Source: Opitutales bacterium
GTDB taxonomy: Bacteria > Verrucomicrobiota > Verrucomicrobiia > Opitutales > JAFGAQ01
NCBI GenBank assembly: GCA_028704125.1
Contig: JAQVLM010000166.1
Location: 1 to 7,024, forward strand
DNA length: 7,024 nucleotides
Reading direction: 5' to 3'
Numbering within the stretch: position 1 is the first letter of the stretch; each line of letters opens with the position of its first letter. Both the position numbers and the translations under genes were made by a program. The notes beneath the pieces were generated by a model, which was given only the letters and a program-made list of their open reading frames with translations, did no database searches and was not told where the DNA came from. Shown piece by piece: positions 1 through 5,831 of this stretch.

Positions 1-707
1 CACATCAGCGCCAACCGCATGCTCATCCGGAAATGGAAGCCCGTCATTTTCTCTGGAGGCATCGGAAGCTCCTGGCCCTCGGATGGTGCCGTGCAGGAAT
101 CTACGGACGGATCCTCCTCCGGATTCACTTCACAATCAGATTCCTGGGTTTCCGGATTAGGCGTTCCGCCAATACTGCTGGATGGGCCGGAATCGGAAGG
201 CTCTGTTTCCGGTATGGAGGCTTCGATCCCAACTGTGGGTTTCAGATCGATTCCAGTTGGTGATAGGGTGGGATTATCAATGGGTTGAGCATCCGCGGAA
301 GAATTGAATCCTGCAGTTGCGTCCGTTCCATCCGATTCCTTCCCGGCTTCGACTGGGTAATCAACGGTTTCCGGTGAACTTTCCGCCTCGAAGGAAACAG
401 CCGAAACCGTCTGATCAGCGGAGGGGAGGGTAGTGGATTCTTGGGAAGTCTCCGGAGGCGCAGCATCGAAAAGCGGGGAGAAATACTGCAGTTGATCGTG
501 GATTTTCCTGATAAGCATCAAATTTCGGCTGATTTTGCTGAAACTTGATGCAAAATATCCCAAAAAAATGATGAGAATGGCGGATGTGAAGCATCCGAGA
601 TAAGCAATCAGTGCGGTTGTTCCGAAGGGGTTACGATCCAGAAAAATGACTGCCACCGCTAGCGCGAAGAAGAATCCCGCTGCGGCAAAAAATGGCCATT
701 GAGGCAA
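1..707 (-). CDS. Two-TM membrane protein with long acidic Ser/Pro/Glu linker, partial (runs off left edge)
   Basis: I do not recognise the family. The frame is open from the stop of the upstream HPt gene (747-749) to the left edge, about 248 codons without a stop. It encodes a short N-terminus (SLPQWP), a hydrophobic segment (FFAAAGFFFALAVAVIFL), a short loop (DRNPFGTT), a second hydrophobic segment (ALIAYLGCFTSAILIIFLGYF) and a basic/polar stretch (SKISRNLMLIRKIHDQL). About 130 residues rich in Ser, Pro, Glu, Asp and Thr follow, with PET recurring four times, then a basic end (FHFRMSMRLALM) that may open another domain beyond the window. No in-frame ATG precedes the membrane segments. I used TTG at 707, the only common alternative start there; an AGGGA at 731-727 lies too far upstream (about 19 nt) to be a good ribosome site. 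ATT at 743 or 737 is another possibility. An ATG at 699 is out of frame but would join this frame if the T6 run at 692-687 lost one base. The reading frame is well supported; start and function are not. Confidence 0.6.
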   Translation of the reverse strand, partial: MPQWPFFAAAGFFFALAVAVIFLDRNPFGTTALIAYLGCFTSAILIIFLGYFASSFSKISRNLMLIRKIHDQLQYFSPLFDAAPPETSQESTTLPSADQTVSAVSFEAESSPETVDYPVEAGKESDGTDATAGFNSSADAQPIDNPTLSPTGIDLKPTVGIEASIPETEPSDSGPSSSIGGTPNPETQESDCEVNPEEDPSVDSCTAPSEGQELPMPPEKMTGFHFRMSMRLALM

Positions 708-746
708 AGAAGATCTGGATGACGTTTCCCTGATAATGGGAATGAC

Positions 747-1124
747 TTAGATGGACGCTCCGAGTTTGGCAACCTCATTGCGCAAATCATCGATGAATGA
801 GCGCACCAGCGGATTGAGCATGGATACGGGCTCGGTCAACATTTTAGGGTCGAACTGTGGGGTTTTGAAGAGCGAAAGGTGCTCGAGCGTTTCCGCGTGT
901 TTGGACAACTCGACGCCCCCCAATGAGCGGGAGGTGGATTTCATGGAATGAGCGGAGCGATTGAACAGTTCCCAATCCCTTACGGCATAAGCATTGTGGA
1001 TTTGCTTCGCGAGGGAATCTGTTTCCTGGACACAATCACTGGCAATTTCTGCGAGGATTTCAGTTTCATTGTCGCACACTTCGCTGAAGAAACGCTGAAG
1101 GACGCCTAGATCTATACTGTTCAT
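747..1124 (-). CDS. Stand-alone histidine phosphotransfer (HPt) domain protein
   Basis: This 125-residue protein is essentially one HPt domain, the four-helix-bundle module that relays phosphate between receiver domains in multistep phosphorelays. The key motif is around residues 56-70 (RSAHSMKSTSRSLGG), with His59 as the predicted phosphorylated residue, Lys62 at the usual +3 position and the small/Gly residues that follow in the family. The flanking sequence (LQRFFSEVCDNETEILAEIASD before it, VELSKHAETLEHL after it) is amphipathic helix, as expected. It has no kinase, receiver or membrane segment, so it should be a cytoplasmic relay protein whose partners are encoded elsewhere. The ATG at 1124 begins just before the first helix; no Shine-Dalgarno motif is visible upstream. 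It lies about 150 bp after mlaD and directly before the two-TM gene, which begins in the same frame after its TAA. The domain call is firm; the pathway is unknown. Confidence 0.85.
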   Translation of the reverse strand: MNSIDLGVLQRFFSEVCDNETEILAEIASDCVQETDSLAKQIHNAYAVRDWELFNRSAHSMKSTSRSLGGVELSKHAETLEHLSLFKTPQFDPKMLTEPVSMLNPLVRSFIDDLRNEVAKLGASI

Positions 1125-1178
1125 GTCGATGAAATAGAAGAATTCGGGATGGTTACTTGATCCTTACTATCGGACACG

Positions 1179-1195
1179 GGTAAAAAAACTTTACC
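1179..1195. repeat. Small inverted repeat (6-bp arms) between mlaD and the HPt gene
   Basis: GGTAAA (1179-1184) and TTTACC (1190-1195) are perfect complements separated by 5 nt, in the 148-bp gap after mlaD. On the transcribed (minus) strand the loop and right arm include a run of seven Ts. No T tract follows the hairpin, so it is not a textbook terminator; it could be a weak terminator, an operator, or chance in AT-rich DNA. I see no convincing -35/-10 pair for the HPt gene in the same gap. Confidence 0.25.
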
Positions 1196-1272
1196 GGAAA
1201 CTGAAAAAGAATCCGGGCGGAGAATGCTTAAGACGTGACATTCATAGCGCATGGCAAGGCGTTGAAGGCGAC

Positions 1273-2265
1273 TCAGAACAGGGCTCCAGCCGCAGCTCCG
1301 ATGGCCGAAATCGGGGCGGCATCGCCCATCCCGTCGAGGGTTTGAGATGCTTTCTTCATGAGGGTCTGGACTTCTCCGTAAAGCTGGTCATCGGTCAAGA
1401 GCTTCCCGATGGTGGAGTCCGGGTTGTTCAATTTTGCGGAGAATTCGTGGAGGTCTTTCATGAGTGCCTCGAGTTGAGCTGCGATATCGGTTTCGCCGTA
1501 GATGAGTGTGCCGACGGTCCCTTGCCCGCTTTTGACATGATCGATGATGCTGCGGGTATTGGATATCAGGGTTTCGGCTTCGGCCAGAGTTTGTTTGAGC
1601 TCGGCAGTGACCGTCCGGATATCTTCGTAGACCGCATCTTCCATGACCAGTTTGCCGATGGTTCCTTCTCCCGCGGCGATCTGTCCTGAGATGGTATCCA
1701 GATTAGCGAGGGTATTGCGAATGCTGTCGCGGTTTTCGGAAAGGAGCCGACTGATGAGGTCGAAAATATTCTCTTTCCCCTCTTCATCCGTACCCAAAAG
1801 TTTTTCAACACTGGCAAAGGCGTTGCCTACACGGTTGCTGAGGGCCCCAATTTCATTCACGACCAGATTGATGTCGAAGCCGGCAACGGTTCGGATTTCT
1901 TTGCCGTTGGAAAGCACGTAGGGAGAGGATCCGATCTTGATCGACACGAGGTTCGCGCCGAGCAGACCTGCCATACCGATGGACGCTTCCGAATCCTCCG
2001 GGATGCGGTATTGTTGATCGATTCTGAAGGTGGCCTTGGCGCGGGTGCCATCGAGCTCGGTGGATTGCACACTGCCGATCCGGACCCCTGCCATTCTCAC
2101 ATCGTCGCCAGAACGCAGTTGGAGCAAGGTGTCGAAATACCCGACGATTTCATAGCCCGGTGCCTTTTGGGTGGATGCATCATTGAGGGAATTCTGGATC
2201 ACCCATAAAAGGGCGATTCCCAAAACGACGAAGATGCCGACACTGATGGATTGAGTCTTGTTCAT
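1273..2265 (-). CDS. mlaD: MlaD-type MCE-domain protein, substrate-binding component of the phospholipid ABC transporter
   Basis: This 330-residue protein has a single N-terminal membrane anchor (about residues 7-25, ISVGIFVVLGIALLWVIQ), a linker, and an MCE domain at about 38-117 (GYFDTLLQLRSGDDVRMAG, VRIGSVQSTEL, MAGLLGANLVSIKIG). In this family the MCE domain forms a periplasmic hexameric ring bound to the MlaE/MlaF complex and passes phospholipids through its centre. The C-terminal 200 residues are predicted mostly helical and contain three copies of a short motif: GEGTIGKLVMEDAVYEDI (199-216), GQGTVGTLIYGETDIAAQL (247-265) and PDSTIGKLLTDDQLYGEV (282-299). The protein is much longer than E. 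coli MlaD (about 180 residues) and resembles longer MCE proteins with helical tails. The tail ends in a hydrophobic stretch (ISAIGAAAGALF). The start codon overlaps the stop of mlaF by 4 bp (ATGA), which suggests translational coupling and fixes the start. Confidence 0.92.
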   Translation of the reverse strand: MNKTQSISVGIFVVLGIALLWVIQNSLNDASTQKAPGYEIVGYFDTLLQLRSGDDVRMAGVRIGSVQSTELDGTRAKATFRIDQQYRIPEDSEASIGMAGLLGANLVSIKIGSSPYVLSNGKEIRTVAGFDINLVVNEIGALSNRVGNAFASVEKLLGTDEEGKENIFDLISRLLSENRDSIRNTLANLDTISGQIAAGEGTIGKLVMEDAVYEDIRTVTAELKQTLAEAETLISNTRSIIDHVKSGQGTVGTLIYGETDIAAQLEALMKDLHEFSAKLNNPDSTIGKLLTDDQLYGEVQTLMKKASQTLDGMGDAAPISAIGAAAGALF

Positions 2266-3068
2266 GACTGTTGGATTTTCCGGAAACGGGGATTTTTCAG
2301 GTTGATCTCAGGATTGAGGAACTCCTTAACCACGGGATCCTGATTGTTTTGAATGGATGAAGGGGATTCGACGGTGCGAAGATCTCCCTGGTGAAGGATC
2401 GCAACCCGGCCCCCGATGGAATAAGCCAGTTCGCGGTCGTGTGAGACTACGATGCTGGTCACCGAATACTGTTCGCGGAGCGCTGCGATGATCTCGCTGA
2501 TGGTCGCTGCCATGATGGGGTCGAGCTCGGAGGTTGGTTCATCGTAGAGCAGCAGTTGGGGTTCCATGACGAGTGCTCTTGCGATTGCCACGCGCTTTTT
2601 CATTCCACCGCTGAGCTCGGAGGGGTGCTTGCCTGCGGCTTTTTCGAGCGAGAGAATTTTAAGGGTGTCCATTACTTTCTCCCGGATCCGCTTTTCGCTC
2701 ATGAGGCGGTGTTCACGGGGATAGAAAGCAAGGTTGTCGTAGACTGAAAGGCTGTTGAAAAGCGCTCCTGCCTGAAATACCAGAGCCGTGCGGATCTTCT
2801 GGTGGGTTTGGGGATTAGCCGCATCCATGCCGTCAATCAGAACCTTGCCCGAGGTGGGCTCGATGAGCCCAACGATCGCGCGCAGGAGGACTGACTTTCC
2901 GGCCCCACTGGCACCCATCAGGACGAAGACCTCACCCGGTTTGACCGAGAAGGTGACATCGGTGACGATCTTGTTGGAACCGAATTGAATCGAGACATGA
3001 TCGACCTCGACTCCGACATGGTTGAAGGCATCGGATGCTTTTGGAGATGACTGTGGCGATTGACTCAT
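2262..3068 (-). CDS. mlaF: MlaF-type ATPase of the MCE/Mla phospholipid ABC transporter
   Basis: This 268-residue cytoplasmic ABC ATPase powers lipid movement by the MlaE permease. All nucleotide-binding motifs are intact: Walker A GASGAGKS (52-59), Q-loop Gln99 in VFQAGALF, signature LSGGM (152-156) followed by KKRVAIARAL, Walker B LLLYDEP (172-178) with catalytic Glu177, D-loop SELD (180-183) and H-loop His210 in VVSHD. The Q-loop context (FQAGALFNSLSVYDNLAF) and the signature LSGGMKKRVAIARAL are typical of the MlaF/Ttg2A subfamily rather than of amino-acid importers. The C-terminal tail (about 235-268) is polar. The ATG at 3068 follows the mlaE stop by 21 bp with a weak GGAA upstream, and its 3' end overlaps mlaD by 4 bp. 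The first 13 residues (MSQSPQSSPKASD) echo the N-terminus of the upstream permease. No STAS-domain partner (MlaB) is adjacent. Confidence 0.95.
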   Translation of the reverse strand: MSQSPQSSPKASDAFNHVGVEVDHVSIQFGSNKIVTDVTFSVKPGEVFVLMGASGAGKSVLLRAIVGLIEPTSGKVLIDGMDAANPQTHQKIRTALVFQAGALFNSLSVYDNLAFYPREHRLMSEKRIREKVMDTLKILSLEKAAGKHPSELSGGMKKRVAIARALVMEPQLLLYDEPTSELDPIMAATISEIIAALREQYSVTSIVVSHDRELAYSIGGRVAILHQGDLRTVESPSSIQNNQDPVVKEFLNPEINLKNPRFRKIQQS

Positions 3069-3089
3069 GAGGTGTTTCCGACCGCTTGC

Positions 3090-3929
3090 CTACATTTGCA
3101 TGCGGGTGATGAAATAGTCGGAGAAGAGGATGAAGACCAGTGAAAACACGACAGATTTGGTGACGGAAGTCCCGATTTCGCGGGGCCCGCCGCGTGTGCT
3201 GAGTCCCTGATAACAGGCGATCAGGATCACCGCGAAGCAGAATACCTCGGCTTTGATGAGGCCATCGATAAAATCCCCGACAAGGACAAAATCCTTGAGG
3301 TTTCGCCAATAGAGGAGGGGGCTGAGTTGGAGAAACGCCACCATTTTTGACACAATCATGCCTCCGAGCCAACCGCTCACGATGGAAAGTGCCGTCAGCA
3401 GGGGAGTCATGAGGACCACAGCCGTCAGTCGCGGAAGAACCAGAATCTTCTCTGGCGGGATATTCATGGTTTTGAGAGCATCCACTTCGCTGTAGACGGT
3501 CATGGAAGCGAGTTCCGCTGTGGTGGCCGATCCCACCCGCCCCGCGAGAAGAATAGCGACCATAACTGGTGCCAGTTCGCGGCACAGCGAGAGCCCGACT
3601 ATGCTTCCGATGAAGTTGAGAACTCCCAACTGGTTGAGAACAAAACCGGTTTGAAGGGCGAGAACGGCTCCGATGAAAAAGCTGAGGACTGTGACAATGG
3701 GGACGGTTCCGTTTCCCATGAAAAAGCATTGTTCGATGATGCGGTTGGTCTGGCTCAAGATCACCGGAATATGGGAAAAGGATCTGACGAGCAGGATCAC
3801 GCTTCCGCCGATATACTCGAAGAGAGCGGAAAGCGGGCGCAGCCCGGAGTTCACGAGGTCGTTCACATGACCCATGATCCAGCGCAACGGGTTTGCGGAA
3901 GGTTTAGAGGATGATGGGGACTGGCTCAT
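3090..3929 (-). CDS. mlaE: MlaE-type permease of the MCE/Mla phospholipid ABC transporter
   Basis: This 279-residue inner-membrane permease forms the lipid-translocating core and pairs with MlaF and MlaD. It shows the family landmarks: FFIGAVLALQTGFVLNQLG (about 84-102), the conserved cytoplasmic region RELAPVMVAILLAGRVGSA (117-135) continuing as ELASMTVYSEVDALKTM, and near the C-terminus YQGLSTRGGPREIG (240-253) followed by SLVFILFSDYFIT. Hydrophobic segments lie near 38-54, 75-98, 104-130, 163-195, 226-240 and 258-275, consistent with a five- or six-helix permease. The length is close to E. coli MlaE (260), with a short polar N-terminal extension. It is the first gene of the mlaE-mlaF-mlaD cassette. 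The ATG at 3929 has no clear Shine-Dalgarno sequence, but the N-terminal extension resembles that of MlaF, which supports the start. About 120 bp separate it from the upstream repeat-protein gene, so it may have its own promoter. Confidence 0.95.
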   Translation of the reverse strand: MSQSPSSSKPSANPLRWIMGHVNDLVNSGLRPLSALFEYIGGSVILLVRSFSHIPVILSQTNRIIEQCFFMGNGTVPIVTVLSFFIGAVLALQTGFVLNQLGVLNFIGSIVGLSLCRELAPVMVAILLAGRVGSATTAELASMTVYSEVDALKTMNIPPEKILVLPRLTAVVLMTPLLTALSIVSGWLGGMIVSKMVAFLQLSPLLYWRNLKDFVLVGDFIDGLIKAEVFCFAVILIACYQGLSTRGGPREIGTSVTKSVVFSLVFILFSDYFITRMQM

Positions 3930-3962
3930 GGTTTTGTGGGAGAGATAGGATGCCGGATTCAG

Positions 3963-3976
3963 GATGTGGGCACATC
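3963..3976. promoter_or_regulatory. Dyad upstream of mlaE (GATGTG-gg-CACATC), possible operator
   Basis: Two perfect 6-bp arms, GATGTG and CACATC, flank a 2-bp centre, 34-47 bp before the mlaE start codon in a gap of about 120 bp. Short, closely spaced dyads in this position are typical of dimeric repressor or activator sites. I could not identify a good -35/-10 pair next to it, so the regulatory role is inferred from position and symmetry only. Confidence 0.25.
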
Positions 3977-4049
3977 TGAGCGCTGCGCAAACAGAATACG
4001 GTCATGGAACAAATGATTCATAGGTTGGAGTTGTTTTGGCATGCAAGCT

Positions 4050-5609
4050 TCATTTGGACGGAAGCGTGCCGGATGGCGTTCCGGTGTCCGGATGCGCTTG
4101 GGTGGATTCAGTTGATGCCGGATCGAGCGATTTGGTGCGAAACCAGAACCAATGCATGCGGCTTTGGTCGCCCGCTGTTTCCCGTCCGAACAATCCCATG
4201 AGGATGGACCAACGGCTGTAACCCGGACGGTTTTCATGGCCATAGAGGGGGCCGATGTGGAAACGCCGCTTGGCCTCGTTCCGTTCGTAGTGGACCAGCG
4301 AAAAAAGGAAATCCAGTTCGCGGTGATCTTCTCCGGACCGGCTGTAGCGGAATATGGCGAAGAGCGGGGAATACAGTCTGCGGACCTCCTCGTTGTGAGG
4401 GAAGAGGGGTTCCAGCGGGCTGAGCAGTTGGAACTGGGTGATGGACTCCCCCTGTTCCCAATAGCTGTAAAGCGGCCATAGATGACTTTTTTGGGCGATC
4501 TTGTTGTCGGGATTACCGGCTTCGGTCTGACGCATATCCCAATAGAGGAAATAGAGTATTTTCAGGCGCCAGATGTCGAGGGCCCCGCTTTGCCATTCTT
4601 TGAGATTGAAGATGGGCCACATCAGCCAAAGGGATTCATTGCCTGCCTTGACGGAGTGACTGTAGAACGGTGCAAACTGATCGATCGTGCGGTAATCCCC
4701 CCGTCCGCGTATGTAGATCGGCCACAGCAGTCTCAGTTCGTCGTAGGATGGTTGATCGGAATGAGTGTGTCCGAAAAAGGGCCAAAGGTAGTTCTCGCTC
4801 AGGTATCCGGTTTCCGGTCGGCTTTCTTTTGAGTAAAAGGGGAGCACGCCGAGCTTCTCCAGCTTGAGTTCTTCACCATCCCACTTCCGTTGATGATACA
4901 TGAACGGCCATAGGGCGTAGCGGTTGTCGTAGTGTCCCTCGTTTTTGAAATGTCCGTAGACTGGCCAGACTCCAAAACCGGAGGATCCGGCGCCTTCGCG
5001 GTGCTTAAAGACCGGCCAAATCACGGAGCGGGTGATCTCGCCATTGTCATCGAACTTTACCCACAGCGGAAACATGAGCCATGAAATCCGGTCATAGAAG
5101 AGGCGGTTCTTGAGTTCTCCATATAGTGGGAGAATCCCGAAATAGGATTCATCGGGATTGGATGCCTGATGATCGAACCAAAATGGAAACACTTCGAAGG
5201 ATTTCGAGTAGTGACGGACCAAATCGGTTTCGAATGATTCCAGCGGTCGCCCGGTGACTTTACGTGAGCGGATCAGGTGAAAAATGTTCCACTCTGAATG
5301 GGTGTCGGATTTCTTGCGCTGAAAGAGCGGGTAGAGCCACGATTCCGATTCTGTGACCGGAATGTAGGGTTCATGGAACTCCCGTCGCAGGAACAACGGA
5401 CGAAGGGCGGTCCAGGTCTCCGTTGCACTCCGGTTTTCCTCTCCAATCGGTCCCAGCCATAGCTCCCTTCCAGTTCCGTTTGGCTCCGGATGCAAGACCT
5501 TGATTGGCCAGAGGTTGAGCGCTTGATCTGCCCCCATGCACGCGAACACAGCGGACAGCAGCAGAGCTCCTGTCGTCAATGCCTTCCGGACATGGAAAAG
5601 ACGCGTCAT
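4050..5609 (-). CDS. Exported repeat protein with about 17-19 [hydrophobic]-x-P-[hydrophobic]-[F/Y/W] repeats, unknown function
   Basis: This 519-residue protein starts with a classical export signal: basic MTRLFHVRKA, a hydrophobic core TTGALLLSAVFACMG, and a possible cleavage site near 25-30. VFAC could instead be an imperfect lipobox at Cys24. The mature part is a tandem array of about 17-22-residue units with a core such as LWPIY, VWPVY, ILPLY or MFPLW. Cores sit at about 69, 92, 140, 159, 179, 197, 214, 233, 255, 275, 295, 312, 330, 377, 399, 413 and 452, with weaker ones at 33 and 51. Between cores are polar, charged segments with many Tyr, Arg, Asp and Glu. No further membrane helix is evident. 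The pattern predicts a regular beta-rich repeat fold, perhaps a solenoid, propeller or barrel, in the periplasm or outer membrane. The C-terminus (after about 492) is Ser/Thr/Pro-rich. It lies between an MsbA-like exporter and the mla cassette in the same direction. I know of no assigned function; a role in the envelope is an inference. Confidence 0.8.
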   Translation of the reverse strand: MTRLFHVRKALTTGALLLSAVFACMGADQALNLWPIKVLHPEPNGTGRELWLGPIGEENRSATETWTALRPLFLRREFHEPYIPVTESESWLYPLFQRKKSDTHSEWNIFHLIRSRKVTGRPLESFETDLVRHYSKSFEVFPFWFDHQASNPDESYFGILPLYGELKNRLFYDRISWLMFPLWVKFDDNGEITRSVIWPVFKHREGAGSSGFGVWPVYGHFKNEGHYDNRYALWPFMYHQRKWDGEELKLEKLGVLPFYSKESRPETGYLSENYLWPFFGHTHSDQPSYDELRLLWPIYIRGRGDYRTIDQFAPFYSHSVKAGNESLWLMWPIFNLKEWQSGALDIWRLKILYFLYWDMRQTEAGNPDNKIAQKSHLWPLYSYWEQGESITQFQLLSPLEPLFPHNEEVRRLYSPLFAIFRYSRSGEDHRELDFLFSLVHYERNEAKRRFHIGPLYGHENRPGYSRWSILMGLFGRETAGDQSRMHWFWFRTKSLDPASTESTQAHPDTGTPSGTLPSK

Positions 5610-5651
5610 GAAATGATCGGAAAAATGTGAGAGATGGGCCTCTGATGAAGG

Positions 5652-5696
5652 CCGGTAGGATTACAAAATTGCCAATGCTATAGGGTAATCCGCCGG
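5652..5696. repeat. Imperfect inverted repeat flanking the -10 region upstream of the repeat-protein gene
   Basis: The left arm CCGG-TA-GGATTAC (5652-5664) pairs with the right arm GTAATCC-G-CCGG (5685-5696), giving 11 base pairs interrupted by a small internal loop. The 20-nt centre itself holds the dyad ATTG-C-CAAT (5668-5676). No T tract follows on the minus strand, so it is not a simple terminator. It lies 43 bp and more before the start codon at 5609 and overlaps the candidate promoter, with one arm between -35 and -10 and the other just downstream of the expected transcription start. That geometry suits an operator, or a 5'-leader structure if transcription starts further upstream. Confidence 0.4.
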
Positions 5697-5705
5697 TCAG
5701 ATCAA
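5677..5705 (-). promoter_or_regulatory. Candidate sigma70-type promoter for the repeat-protein gene
   Basis: Read on the minus strand, TTGATC (5705-5700, 4 of 6 matches to TTGACA) is followed after exactly 17 nt by TATAGC (5682-5677, 4 of 6 to TATAAT). Transcription would begin near 5670 and leave a leader of about 60 nt before the ATG at 5609. Placement and spacing are good but each box has two mismatches, and chance matches of this quality are common. Confidence 0.35.
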
Positions 5706-5831
5706 TTCGGAAGCGAAGGAAACGTGATTTTCGGGTGGAGCGCCCGGGCGCATTGAAAAGAGCTTTCCGGTGGTTCTATTCGGATTGAACCGACAGTTTC
5801 CGTGTTCTGGATTGTTGGTTTGCGAATGCAG

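Noticed and set aside
19..288. Plus-strand open frame of 89 codons at the left edge
   Set aside because: It is antisense to the two-TM/linker frame, which explains the region better (clear membrane segments and continuous coding to the edge).
242..466. Minus-strand frame giving an Arg/Pro-rich 74-residue peptide
   Set aside because: It overlaps the linker-encoding frame in another register, and its Arg/Pro/Leu-rich content is typical of a shadow frame.
2932..3729. Minus-strand 265-codon frame across mlaE
   Set aside because: It is an out-of-frame reading of mlaE and the start of mlaF; its His/Arg/Ser-rich translation has no domain, whereas mlaE has clear family motifs.
4152..4832. Plus-strand frames of 109 and 116 codons opposite the repeat protein
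   Set aside because: They are antisense mirrors of the repeat-protein frame; their periodicity follows from the repeats on the other strand.
5740..5751. Perfect 12-bp palindrome GCGCCCGGGCGC after the exporter gene
   Set aside because: It has no loop for a stable hairpin and no T tract, and short GC palindromes arise often by chance; not enough to call a terminator or operator.
5772..5791. Hairpin GGTTC-N10-GAACC downstream of the exporter stop, considered as its terminator
   Set aside because: The stem is only 5 bp with a 10-nt loop, and no T run follows directly on the minus strand.
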